Part shown: piece by piece, positions 30,432-38,662 of the stretch
Layout: every line of letters begins with the position of its first letter
Position numbering within the stretch: position 1 is the stretch's first letter
Assembly (NCBI RefSeq): GCF_001704155.1
Contig: NZ_CP016294.1
Coordinates: forward strand, 2,043,501-2,107,500
DNA: 64,000 nucleotides
Reading direction: 5' to 3'
DNA from: Stenotrophomonas rhizophila
GTDB taxonomy: Bacteria > Pseudomonadota > Gammaproteobacteria > Xanthomonadales > Xanthomonadaceae
The notes under the pieces: generated by a model
Database searches by the model: none
What the model saw: the letters and a program-made list of their open reading frames with translations, nothing else
Told to the model about the DNA's origin: nothing
Translations under genes and position numbers: made by a program

Positions 30432-32417
30432 TTACGCCGCCTGCGGCACCCGCAGCGAACGCACCAGGCCACCGATATCCACGATCAGCGCAACGCGGCC
30501 GTCCCCGAGAATGGTCGCACCGGACACACCGCTGATACGCCGGTAGTTGTTCTCGATGTTCTTGACCACCACCTGCTGCTGGCCGACCAGTTCGTCCACT
30601 TCCAGCGCGATCTTCTGGCCATCGCCTTCCACCACCACCACCAGCGAATCATCGGTGGTGCGGCGGCCGAAGCCGTAATACTCGCTCAGCGACAGGATCG
30701 GCAGGTACTCGCCACGCACGCGCAGCACACGGCCTTCGCCGGCCATCGAACGCACGTCTTCCGGCTGCGGCTGCAGCGCTTCGAGCACGTACGCCAGCGG
30801 CAGGATCACGGTTTCGCCCGCCACCGCCACGGTCATGCCGTCGAGGATGGCCAGGGTGAGCGGCAGGCGGATCAGCACGCGGGTGCCATTGCCGGCCCTG
30901 CTTTCCAGCTGCACTTCGCCACCCAGCGCCTGGATGTTGCGGCGGACCACGTCCATGCCCACGCCACGACCAGACAGATCCGTGACGGCATCGGCGGTGG
31001 AGAAGCCGGGCTGGAAGATCAGGTCCCAGACCTGCGCATCGGTGGGGTTGTCCGGCACGGCCAGGCCGCGTTCGAGCGCCTTGGCTAGGATCTTGTCGCG
31101 GTTCAGGCCACGGCCGTCATCGCTGACTTCGATGACGATGTGACCGCCCTGGTGCGATGCGGCCAGGGTAATGGTGCCGGTTTCGTCCTTGCCGGCGTCG
31201 CGGCGGACGTCGGGCATTTCCAGGCCGTGGTCGATCGAGTTGCGCACCAGGTGCACCAGCGGATCGGCGATCTTTTCGATCAGGCCCTTGTCCAGCTCGG
31301 TGCCTTCGCCGATGGTGCGCAGGCGCACGTGCTTGCCCAGGCGCGAGGAGAGATCGCGGACCAGGCGCGGGAAGCGGCGGAATACCGCGTCCACCGGCAG
31401 CATGCGCACGCCGATCACCGCTTCCTGCAGGTCGCGGGTGTTGCGTTCCAGCAGGTCCAGGCCGGCGAACAGCTGCTCGGCATGCACCGGGTCCAGGGCG
31501 TGCGAGACCTGCTTGAGCATGGCCTGGGTGATGACGAGTTCGCCGACCAGGTTGATCAGCGCATCGACCTTTTCCACGGCGACGCGGATGGAGGTTTCCG
31601 CTTCGCTGGTGGCAGCCGGTGCGGCCGCGGCTGCGGCGGCAGGCGCTGCCGGGGCGGCCACGGGGGCGGTAGGCGCGGCGGCGGCCGGGGCGCTGGTGGC
31701 CAGGCTCGGCGGTGCGGCCGGACGGATGTCCAGTTCGCAGTCGTCCACGACCCAGGCGAAGGTGTCTTCGATCTTGCTGCGCGGCACCTTGCCGACCAGG
31801 CCCAGGTCCCATGCCAGGTGGGCTTCGAGCGGGTCGAGCTGGTCGAAGCCGGGCAGGCGTTCCAGTCGCGCGGCGACCTGCAGCGAGCCCAGGTGTTCCA
31901 GTTCGCGGATGATGCGCAGCGGATCGTTGCCGCTCATGAACAGCGATGGCGCCGGCACGAAACCGATCTGCCACGCTTCAGGGGTGTCATCGACCTTGGC
32001 GGCAACCGGCGCGGCGGCGCTCGGCGCCTGGCCGGACAGCACCGCTTCCAGGCGTGCCTTGACCGCGGCCACCGCCTGCGGGTCGGCCGGCTGGCCGTGT
32101 TCGGCTTCGCGCAGCAGGGCGCGCAGCACGTCCACCGACGACAGCATGGCATCCACGGCCGCCGCTTCCAGCGCGCGCTTGCCGGCGCGCAGTTCGTCCA
32201 GCAGCGTTTCCAGTACGTGGGTCAGCGCGGCGATGGCGTCGAAGCCGAAGGTGCCGGCGCCGCCCTTGATGGAGTGCGCGGCGCGGAACACCGAGTTGAT
32301 GATTTCCGGATCCTGCTGGCCCGATTCCAGTGCCAGCAAGCCCGCTTCCATCGCGTCCAGGCCCTCGCGGCTTTCCTCGAAGAAGGTGGCGTGGAAGCGT
32401 TGCAGGTCCATGCTCAT
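30432..32417 (-). CDS. cheA: CheA1, chemotaxis histidine kinase
   Basis: This CheA kinase has 661 residues. Domains in order are P1/HPt with the phospho-acceptor H48 (FRAAHSIKGGAGTFG), a P2-like domain of about 90 residues (PEAWQIGFVPAPSLFMSGND), an Ala/Pro linker, and P3 dimerisation. P4 ATPase follows (VRNSIDHGLEMP N-box; DDGRGLN; GRGVGMDVV), then P5/CheW-like. It lies after a CheY-like gene and the STAS gene and ends in a strong terminator. A start two codons later (MDLQRF) is also possible. It is the second CheA of the supercluster; its P2-like domain distinguishes it from CheA2, which has short repeats there. Confidence 0.93.
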   Translation of the reverse strand: MSMDLQRFHATFFEESREGLDAMEAGLLALESGQQDPEIINSVFRAAHSIKGGAGTFGFDAIAALTHVLETLLDELRAGKRALEAAAVDAMLSSVDVLRALLREAEHGQPADPQAVAAVKARLEAVLSGQAPSAAAPVAAKVDDTPEAWQIGFVPAPSLFMSGNDPLRIIRELEHLGSLQVAARLERLPGFDQLDPLEAHLAWDLGLVGKVPRSKIEDTFAWVVDDCELDIRPAAPPSLATSAPAAAAPTAPVAAPAAPAAAAAAAPAATSEAETSIRVAVEKVDALINLVGELVITQAMLKQVSHALDPVHAEQLFAGLDLLERNTRDLQEAVIGVRMLPVDAVFRRFPRLVRDLSSRLGKHVRLRTIGEGTELDKGLIEKIADPLVHLVRNSIDHGLEMPDVRRDAGKDETGTITLAASHQGGHIVIEVSDDGRGLNRDKILAKALERGLAVPDNPTDAQVWDLIFQPGFSTADAVTDLSGRGVGMDVVRRNIQALGGEVQLESRAGNGTRVLIRLPLTLAILDGMTVAVAGETVILPLAYVLEALQPQPEDVRSMAGEGRVLRVRGEYLPILSLSEYYGFGRRTTDDSLVVVVEGDGQKIALEVDELVGQQQVVVKNIENNYRRISGVSGATILGDGRVALIVDIGGLVRSLRVPQAA

Positions 32418-32465
32418 GGGCGTTCGGGTCCGGTTACCAAAGGGGGAGGGGAAGGCGGGTGGGGA

Positions 32466-32831
32466 TCAGCCCAGGACTTTCTGGACGGTCGCGACCAGCT
32501 GTTCCGGGTTGAACGGCTTGACCAGCCAGCCGGTTGCACCAGCCGCCTTGCCTTCGGACTTCTTGTCGGCGGCCGATTCGGTGGTCAGCATCAGCATCGG
32601 GGTGAACTTGTAGTCCGGCAGCTGGCGCAGCTCGCGGATCAGCGAGATGCCGTCCATGTTCGGCATGTTCACGTCGGTCACCACCGCGTTGAAGCGCTGG
32701 CCCTTGGCCCGGCCCAGGGCGACGGCGCCGTCTTCGGCTTCTTCGACGGAAAAGCCGGCCGAGGTGAGGGCGAAGGAAACCATCTGGCGCATTGACGCCG
32801 AATCGTCCACCACCAAGATACGTGCGCTCAT
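32466..32831 (-). CDS. CheY-like single-domain response regulator
   Basis: This 121-residue stand-alone receiver domain has the acidic pair in ILVVDDSASMRQ, phospho-acceptor D in VVTDVNMPNMDG, Thr in MLTTES and Lys in LVKPFNPEQL. It overlaps the STAS gene by 4 bases (ATGA) and precedes cheA1 by 48 bases, so CheA1 is its likely phosphodonor. It differs clearly from the CheY at 39277 that is paired with CheZ. It may be a phosphate sink or may act with the STAS protein rather than on the motor. Confidence 0.92.
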   Translation of the reverse strand: MSARILVVDDSASMRQMVSFALTSAGFSVEEAEDGAVALGRAKGQRFNAVVTDVNMPNMDGISLIRELRQLPDYKFTPMLMLTTESAADKKSEGKAAGATGWLVKPFNPEQLVATVQKVLG

Positions 32832-33136
32832 GCCGCGTTCTCCACAGATTTCAGGTTGTCATGGGTTGCGTCCAGGCCCAGGGCCTGGGTGACACCGAGC
32901 AGGCGCGCGGCATCGCGGAAGGTGGCCGTGCAGCCGTCGAACGCGGTCGGGTGGCCGGCCAGGCGGCGGGCCTCGACGAACGCGCACAGGACCTGCACCG
33001 ACGCGGTATGGATACGGCCCACCTGGCTGGCATCCAGCGTCAGGTCGCCGCCCTGGTCCACCAAGGGGGCCAGGCGTGTTTTGAGCTCGGTGCTGGTCTC
33101 GATTCCGAGATCATCACCCAGGGCCACAGTGCTCAT
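32828..33136 (-). CDS. STAS-domain protein of the chemotaxis cluster
   Basis: This 102-residue single STAS domain is related to anti-anti-sigma factors and MlaB-type proteins. The core runs LTLDASQVGRIHTASVQVL. The residue matching the phospho-serine of SpoIIAA appears to be Ala45, with Thr44 and Ser46 beside it, so classical serine phosphorylation may not apply. GGAG precedes the ATG at 33136; an in-frame ATG 5 codons upstream overlaps that site. It overlaps the CheY-like gene by 4 bases and follows parP. No partner kinase of the anti-sigma type is present nearby, so its role here is unknown. Confidence 0.85.
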   Translation of the reverse strand: MSTVALGDDLGIETSTELKTRLAPLVDQGGDLTLDASQVGRIHTASVQVLCAFVEARRLAGHPTAFDGCTATFRDAARLLGVTQALGLDATHDNLKSVENAA

Positions 33137-33215
33137 CGTTGCTCCGGACAAACGGTTCCGAGGTCTATAACGGCGTATTTCTGGAAACCTTTAGGGGAGG
33201 TCCGGCCACGCTGGA

Positions 33216-34238
33216 TCAATTCAACAGCTGCGTGGCATCCAGCAGGATCATCGGCTGGGCCGTGACCCGGGCCACGCCGCGGAACAGGTCGTTGGAGATC
33301 TGGCAGATCCGCGCCGTATCGGGCGGTTCGATCTGCGAATCGGTGAGGTTGGCCACGTCTTCCACGGCCGATACGCGCAGGCCCATGGTCTCGCCGTCCT
33401 CTTCCAGCACCACGATGCGGGTGTTGGCGTCGTCGCTGGCGGGACCGGTGCCCAGGTGGATGCCCAGGTCCATCACCGGCACCACCTGGCCGCGCAGGTT
33501 CATGATGCCCAGCATCGCCGACGGGGTGCCGCGCAGCGGCAGCAGCGGTACCGGCAGCACCACCTCCTGCACCTTCAGCAGCTCCAGCGCGTAGGCCTGG
33601 GGGCCGCAGCGCAGGCGCAGCCAGCGCGAGGTGCGCTCGGCGGCGCGGCGATCGCCGCGGGGGCTGGAGGCCGGGTTGCGGGCCTGGGCCTGCAGCTCCT
33701 GCCAGCTGCTGGGGCGGCCGGAGGGGGCGGGAACGGGAGCGGGTGCCACCGGGCGCGGTGCTGCCACGGGTGGGGGCGGCGGCGGTGCAGTGCGGGCGAC
33801 CGGTGCCGGGACAGCGGCCGGGACCGGTGCGCGCACGGGCGCCGCCACGGCCACCGGCACAATGTCGTGGAGCGCTTCCGCTGGCAGATCGTCCCAACTG
33901 GGGCGCGAGGCGTCCGGTGTAGCGGCCACCTCGACCGGGCCCAGGGCCGGGTCGTTGAGCAGTTCATCCAGCAGGGCAAGATGGGCCGGCGCACCCGGCG
34001 AGGTGGGCGTATCAAACGCCGCAGCCGGAGCAGCAGCCTCCACCACGGGACCCAGTGCCGGGTCGTTCATCAGTTCGTCCAGCAACGCCATGGCGGCCGG
34101 TGCGCCCGGTGAGGTCGGGGTATCGAAGGCGGGTGCGCCGTTGGCATCTTCCGCGTCGGCGATCGCCACGGCGGTCACCGGCACGGCATCGCCGAGCAGT
34201 TCCTCGAGATAGTCGTCGAGTACGCCGGTGCTGTTCAT
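33216..34238 (-). CDS. parP: ParP-like CheW-domain protein with tandem linker repeats
   Basis: This 340-residue protein has a disordered N-terminus and a C-terminal CheW-like domain (from about residue 205: SRWLRLRCGPQAYALELLKV, MLGIMNLRGQVVPVMDL). ParP proteins in Vibrio and Pseudomonas bind CheA and the ParA-like ParC to hold the array at the pole. A 30-residue element (AFDTPTSPGAPA then ALLDEL, NDPALGPV) occurs twice, at residues 36-65 and 73-102, with a period of 37. A Pro-rich linker and PSSWQELQ follow. The start at 34238 overlaps the parC stop by 4 bases. Function is inferred from the parC neighbour and domain type. Confidence 0.85.
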   Translation of the reverse strand: MNSTGVLDDYLEELLGDAVPVTAVAIADAEDANGAPAFDTPTSPGAPAAMALLDELMNDPALGPVVEAAAPAAAFDTPTSPGAPAHLALLDELLNDPALGPVEVAATPDASRPSWDDLPAEALHDIVPVAVAAPVRAPVPAAVPAPVARTAPPPPPPVAAPRPVAPAPVPAPSGRPSSWQELQAQARNPASSPRGDRRAAERTSRWLRLRCGPQAYALELLKVQEVVLPVPLLPLRGTPSAMLGIMNLRGQVVPVMDLGIHLGTGPASDDANTRIVVLEEDGETMGLRVSAVEDVANLTDSQIEPPDTARICQISNDLFRGVARVTAQPMILLDATQLLN

Positions 34239-35017
34239 GCCGCGCGCTCCATCTGCAGCGCGTCGTCGGCGAGGATCCATTCCAGCGCACGCCGGTACGC
34301 GGCCAGGCCACGGCCCGGGTACTCGTCGGAGGTCGCCGGCACGGTCAGGCTGGCGGCGTTGCAGATGCGCGTGTCCACCGGAATGGCGTCTTCCCACACG
34401 CGGTGGCCGTGGCGGTCCTGCATCTGCTTGACGGTTTCGTTGCCGGCGCGGGTGCGGCGGTCGAACAGGGTCGGCAGGATCGACATCGGCAGCGGGCGGC
34501 GGCGCGAACGCTCGACCATCTCGCCGGTCCGCACCATGCCATCCAGGCCGTGCAGGGCCAGCGGCTCGGCCTGGGTCGGAATGATCAGGCGGTCGGCCGC
34601 GGCAAGTGCGTTGATCATCAGCAGGCCCAGCGTGGGCGCGCAGTCGAGCAGGATGTAGTCGTGCTGGCCCTGGTGGCGGGTCATCGCGTGCTGCAGGGCC
34701 AGGCCCAGGCCGGGCTGGTTGGCGCTGCGCCGTTCGAGCGTAGCCAGCGCGGCCTGCGCGCAGATGAAGTCCAGGCCGGGCACCTGGCTGTGGTGGGCCA
34801 GGCTGCCCAGTTCGGCCGGCGGGGTGCCGAACAGCTCCAGTACGCCGGCCGGCGGCGGATCCAGCGGCACGCCGAAAGCGCGGGTCAGCGAGGAGTGCGG
34901 ATCGAGGTCGATCAGCAGCACGCGGTGGCCCAGGGCGGCCAGGCCGCGGCCGAGCGCGAGGGTGGTGGTGGTCTTGCCCACGCCGCCCTTCTGGTTGGCG
35001 ATTGCCCAGATACGCAT
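34235..35017 (-). CDS. parC: ParC-like ParA-family ATPase for array positioning
   Basis: This 260-residue ParA/MinD-type ATPase has the deviant Walker A motif (NQKGGVGKTTTTLALG) and LLIDLDPHSSLTRAFGV. ILLDCAPTLGLLMINAL serves as the Walker B/switch region. In Vibrio and Pseudomonas the homologue ParC directs chemotaxis arrays to the old pole through ParP. It lies 4 bases after motD and overlaps parP by 4 bases, the same motCD-parC-parP order known from pseudomonads. No parB or centromere site lies nearby, so plasmid or chromosome partition is unlikely. Confidence 0.88.
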   Translation of the reverse strand: MRIWAIANQKGGVGKTTTTLALGRGLAALGHRVLLIDLDPHSSLTRAFGVPLDPPPAGVLELFGTPPAELGSLAHHSQVPGLDFICAQAALATLERRSANQPGLGLALQHAMTRHQGQHDYILLDCAPTLGLLMINALAAADRLIIPTQAEPLALHGLDGMVRTGEMVERSRRRPLPMSILPTLFDRRTRAGNETVKQMQDRHGHRVWEDAIPVDTRICNAASLTVPATSDEYPGRGLAAYRRALEWILADDALQMERAA

Positions 35018-35021
35018 CGGC

Positions 35022-36014
35022 TTACTCCTTCATTGCGGGGGGAACGGCGGCGCCAACGCGGCTGCCGGCCGGCACCGGTGGCAGCTGCACCGGGGCGAGG
35101 GGGGAAACGGGGGAGGGCGTGGCCGGCGCCGGCGCGGTGCCGGTTTCGGCGGTGAGCTGCGGGCCCAGCGGGTCCGTGCCCTGCGCGGTGTCGGCCAGGA
35201 TGATGACCATCACCCGGCGGTTGCGGTTGCGGCCCTGCGCGCTGGTGTTGTCTTCGCGCGGGCGGAACTGGCCATAGCCGACCATCGCCAGCCGCGCCGG
35301 CTGCACGCCCTGGTCGGCGAACAGGTGCACCACGCTGGCCGCACGCGCGGCCGACAGTTCCCAGTTGGACGGGAACAATGCGGTGGCGATCGGCACATCA
35401 TCGGTGTGGCCTTCCACGCGCACGCCGTTGGGCGCGTCGTGCAACACCTGGGCCAGCGAAGACAGGGTGTCGCGTGCGTGCACGTCGAGCGTGGCCGAGC
35501 CGGTGGTGAACAGGATGTCGCTGTTGATCTCCACTTCGATCCACAGCTCGGTGCGGCGCACGGTGATCATGCCGCGGTCGATCAGCGGGGCCAGCGTGGC
35601 GGTGAGGCGGTCGGCGATGCTGTTGAGCTGGCGCTCTGCGGCCTGCAGCTGTTGCTGGTTGTGCACAGACACCGGCATGCGCATCTGCGAGGCCATCGCC
35701 GGCAGCAGGGTGGGGTCGTTGCTGGGCGACGGTGCCGACGGGCCAACGCGGTTGCCCGCCTTGATCACCGAGGGGCTGTCCCAGCCGCCACCCTGCACCT
35801 GCTGGTTGCCGACCTGCACCGGGTTGATGGTGCGCGGCGCGCCACCGAAGGCGGTGGTCAGGGCGTCGGCCATGACCCGGTACTTGCCTTCGTTGAGCGA
35901 GGAGATGGCGTACATGACCACGAAGAAGGCAAGCAGCAGCGTCATGAGGTCGGCGTAGGGAATCGCCCAGGCCTCATGGTTGGCGTGCTCTTCGTGGGCT
36001 TTGCGGCGGGCCAT
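35022..36014 (-). CDS. motD: MotD, flagellar stator B-type subunit
   Basis: This 330-residue stator protein has one N-terminal TM segment with the proton-binding aspartate in IPYADLMTLLLAFFVVMYA. A periplasmic plug/linker follows, then an OmpA-like peptidoglycan-binding domain (VRVEGHTDDVPI, SAARAASVVHLFADQGV, GRNRNRRVMVII) and a Pro-rich tail. The start at 36014 lies one base after the motC stop. With MotC it forms the ion channel that drives rotation. The MotC/MotD naming follows the pseudomonad arrangement beside parC/parP; another MotAB pair may exist outside the window. Confidence 0.92.
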   Translation of the reverse strand: MARRKAHEEHANHEAWAIPYADLMTLLLAFFVVMYAISSLNEGKYRVMADALTTAFGGAPRTINPVQVGNQQVQGGGWDSPSVIKAGNRVGPSAPSPSNDPTLLPAMASQMRMPVSVHNQQQLQAAERQLNSIADRLTATLAPLIDRGMITVRRTELWIEVEINSDILFTTGSATLDVHARDTLSSLAQVLHDAPNGVRVEGHTDDVPIATALFPSNWELSAARAASVVHLFADQGVQPARLAMVGYGQFRPREDNTSAQGRNRNRRVMVIILADTAQGTDPLGPQLTAETGTAPAPATPSPVSPLAPVQLPPVPAGSRVGAAVPPAMKE

Positions 36015-36015
36015 G

Positions 36016-36756
36016 TCAGTGCAGGAACCCCGACAGGTTGGTCTCGATGTTGCGCGGGTTCTCGCCCTGGGCAATCGAGATCAGGCCTTCGATGATCATT
36101 TCGCGGTCGCGGCTGTTGTGGTGGATCACGCTCTTGAGCTTGGCCGACACCGGCAGGAACAGCAGGTTGGCCGAGGCGATGCCGTAGATCGTGGCGGTGA
36201 ACGCAGCGGCGATGCCGTGGCCGAGCTTGCTCGGGTCGGCCAGGTTCTTCATCACCGCGATCAGGCCGAGCACGGCGCCGATGATGCCCAGCGTGGGCGC
36301 GTAGATGCCCATGCCTTCGAACACCTTGGAGGCGGCCAGGTCCTGGCTTTCCTGGCTGCCCAGTTCGATTTCCATCATGTGCCGGATGGTTTCCGGCTCC
36401 ACGCCGTCCACCAGCAGCTGCAGGCCCTTGCGCAGGAACGGGTCGTCCTGCGCGTCGACCTGGGCTTCCAGGCCGAGCAGGCCCTGGCGGCGGGCGATGT
36501 TGCTCCATTCCACGATCTGGCGGATCAGCTCGGCACGGTCGCTGGCCGGCGGGCGCACGACCCAGCGCACGATCTTGAAGGCGTGCTTGAACACGGCCGG
36601 CGAGGTGTGCAGCAGGATGGCGGCCAGGGTGCCGACGATGACGATCACGAAGGCGGCAGGGGACCACAGCGACGCCAGCCCGGCACCCTTGAGGATGCTG
36701 CCGCCGACCAGCGAGGCCAGGGCGAGGAAAAGTCCAATGAGGCTGAGTCTGTCCAT
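36016..36756 (-). CDS. motC: MotC, flagellar stator A-type subunit
   Basis: This 246-residue inner-membrane stator subunit has four hydrophobic segments (LIGLFLALASLVGGSIL, AAFVIVIVGTLAAILL, APTLGIIGAVLGLIAVM, TATIYGIASANLLFLPV). A cytoplasmic loop carries the charged residues that contact FliG. A strong sigma-28 promoter ends only 7 bases before the ATG, and no Shine-Dalgarno sequence is visible, so the mRNA from that promoter may be leaderless. The gene lies 69 bases after cheA2. Confidence 0.93.
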   Translation of the reverse strand: MDRLSLIGLFLALASLVGGSILKGAGLASLWSPAAFVIVIVGTLAAILLHTSPAVFKHAFKIVRWVVRPPASDRAELIRQIVEWSNIARRQGLLGLEAQVDAQDDPFLRKGLQLLVDGVEPETIRHMMEIELGSQESQDLAASKVFEGMGIYAPTLGIIGAVLGLIAVMKNLADPSKLGHGIAAAFTATIYGIASANLLFLPVSAKLKSVIHHNSRDREMIIEGLISIAQGENPRNIETNLSGFLH

Positions 36757-36763
36757 TTGTCCG

Positions 36764-36790
36764 ATATCGGCTTGCGGGTGGGGGACTTGA
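36764..36790 (-). promoter_or_regulatory. Sigma-28 promoter immediately before motC
   Basis: On the minus strand TCAAGTCC (36790-36783) is followed after 11 bases by GCCGATAT (36771-36764), a very good sigma-28 match. The ATG of motC is at 36756, so transcription should begin at or within a base or two of the start codon. Confidence 0.75.
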
Positions 36791-36825
36791 ATTGCGGGGC
36801 TATCGGGGGTTCAGCCCCACGCATG

Positions 36826-38658
36826 TCAATCGTGCGGGGTGCGCAGGCCGTCCACGTCGAGGATCAGGGACATGCGGCCGTCGCCGATCAGGGTGGCGCC
36901 GGCGTAGCCGCGCAGGCCGCGCAGGGCCTTGGGCAGCGGCTTGATCACCACTTCCTCGCGGCCACGCACCTGGTCCACCACCAGCCCGAAGCGGGCTTCG
37001 CCGGCCTGCAGCACCACGATGGTGAGCAGGGGCGAGGGCGCCGGATCCACATCGAGCCAGTGGCGCAGGTCCACCAGCGGCAGGGTATGGGTCCTGCGGT
37101 CGAGCACGGCGCGGCCGTCGAACCAGCCCAGCGAGGTGTTCGGCGCGTGCAGCACTTCCATCACGCGTGCCAGCGGCAGTGCGTAGACGTCCTCGCCGGC
37201 CTGCACCAGCAGGGTCGGCAGGATCGCCAGGGTGAGCGGCACGCGGATCATGAAACGGCTGCCGCGGCCCAGTTCGGACTGGATCTGGATCTGGCCGCTG
37301 AGCTCGCGGATGCGCGACTGCACCACGTCCATGCCGACGCCACGACCGGAGATATCGGTGACTTCCTGCTTGGTCGAGAAGCCGGGCAGGAACACCAGGT
37401 GCAGGCATTCCTCGCTGGTCAGGCGGGCGGCGGCTTCGGGATCGATCAGGCCCTTTTCGCGGGCCTTGGCGCGCAGGCGCTCGGGGTCGATGCCGGCGCC
37501 GTCGTCCTGCACTTCAATGCTGACGTAGTCGCCTTCCTGCTGCGCGGACAGGCGCACGTTGCCGCTGCGTGTCTTGCCCTGGGCTTCGCGCAGCTCGGGC
37601 ATTTCAATGCCGTGGTCGATCGCGTTGCGCACCAGGTGCACCAGCGGGTCGGCCAGGGCTTCGACCAGGTTGCGGTCCAGTTCGGTTTCCGCCCCGATCA
37701 GTTCCAGCTCCACTTCCTTCTTCAGGTTGCGGGCCACGTCGCGGGCGACCTTCGGGAAGCGTGAGAACACCTTGCCCACCGGCTGCATGCGGGTGCGCAT
37801 CACCGCCGACTGCAGGCGCGCGGTGGCGATATCCAGCGTGGACACGGCGCGGTCCAGTTCTTCGTCGTGCAGGCGTGCACGCAGGGTCTTGAGCCGGTTG
37901 CGCGACAGCACCAGTTCGCCGATCAGGTTGACGATGGCATCCAGGCGCTTGGTATCCACGCGCACGGTGTGTTCGGCTTCGGCCACCGGCTTGTTGACGG
38001 CCGGCTTGGCCGGGGCCGGAGCGGCGACCGGGCGCGGCGCGACGGCCGGGGCGGGTGCCGCTGCGGCCACGCTCTGCGCGCCGGGAGCGGCGCCGCCATG
38101 CAGCTGGTCGAGCAGGGCTTCGAATTCGTCTTCGCCGATCAGGCCATCGTCGTTCTTTTTCGCCACGGCAGTGGGAGCCGCGCCGCCGTGCAGGGTATCC
38201 AGCAGGGCTTCGAATTCATCGTCGGTGATGAGCTCGCCGCTCGAGGCGGCCGCCGTCGCGGCCGGTGCCGGCGTGGCCGGTCCGTTGACGTCGAACTGCG
38301 CGATCAGTTCCGGCGGGGCATAGCCCGGCTCGGTGCCGGCGGCCACCGAATCCAGCATCGACTGCAGGTAATCCAGCGATTGCTGGCCGGCGTCGAAATG
38401 GTGGGCCTGCAGCACGGCCTGGCCCGAGCGGGCCATGCCAAGGGTTTCTTCGGCGGCGTGGCACAGCTCGACCATGGCCTGGATGCCCAGGAAGCCGGCA
38501 CCGCCCTTGAGCGTGTGGAACCCGCGGAACACCGCGTTGAGCTGGTCGCTGTCCTGGGGCGACTGCTCCAGCGACACCAGCTGTTCGCCGAGGCGATCCA
38601 GGATCTCCTGGGCCTCGAGGATGAAGTCTGCAGCAATGTCGTCTGGAACAGCACTCAT
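36826..38658 (-). CDS. cheA: CheA2, chemotaxis histidine kinase with tandem docking-like repeats
   Basis: This CheA kinase has 610 residues. P1/HPt carries H48 (FRGFHTLKGGAGFLG). Instead of a folded P2 domain, the linker carries the short element DEFEALLD(T/Q)LHGGAAP twice, at residues 147-162 and 177-192 (period 30). P3, P4 (VRNAIDHGIEMP, DDGAGIDPE, GRGVGMDVVQ) and the P5/CheW-like domain follow. It lies 4 bases after cheZ and close to cheY and fliA, so it is likely the kinase for flagellar steering. The repeats resemble the C-terminal CheY-binding tail of CheZ and probably serve as CheY docking peptides. Confidence 0.94.
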   Translation of the reverse strand: MSAVPDDIAADFILEAQEILDRLGEQLVSLEQSPQDSDQLNAVFRGFHTLKGGAGFLGIQAMVELCHAAEETLGMARSGQAVLQAHHFDAGQQSLDYLQSMLDSVAAGTEPGYAPPELIAQFDVNGPATPAPAATAAASSGELITDDEFEALLDTLHGGAAPTAVAKKNDDGLIGEDEFEALLDQLHGGAAPGAQSVAAAAPAPAVAPRPVAAPAPAKPAVNKPVAEAEHTVRVDTKRLDAIVNLIGELVLSRNRLKTLRARLHDEELDRAVSTLDIATARLQSAVMRTRMQPVGKVFSRFPKVARDVARNLKKEVELELIGAETELDRNLVEALADPLVHLVRNAIDHGIEMPELREAQGKTRSGNVRLSAQQEGDYVSIEVQDDGAGIDPERLRAKAREKGLIDPEAAARLTSEECLHLVFLPGFSTKQEVTDISGRGVGMDVVQSRIRELSGQIQIQSELGRGSRFMIRVPLTLAILPTLLVQAGEDVYALPLARVMEVLHAPNTSLGWFDGRAVLDRRTHTLPLVDLRHWLDVDPAPSPLLTIVVLQAGEARFGLVVDQVRGREEVVIKPLPKALRGLRGYAGATLIGDGRMSLILDVDGLRTPHD

Positions 38659-38662
38659 GGTT

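Noticed and set aside
34235-35017. ParA-like gene as a plasmid or chromosome partition locus
   Set aside because: There is no ParB gene or parS-like site. Gene order with motC, motD and parP matches chemotaxis-array ParC.
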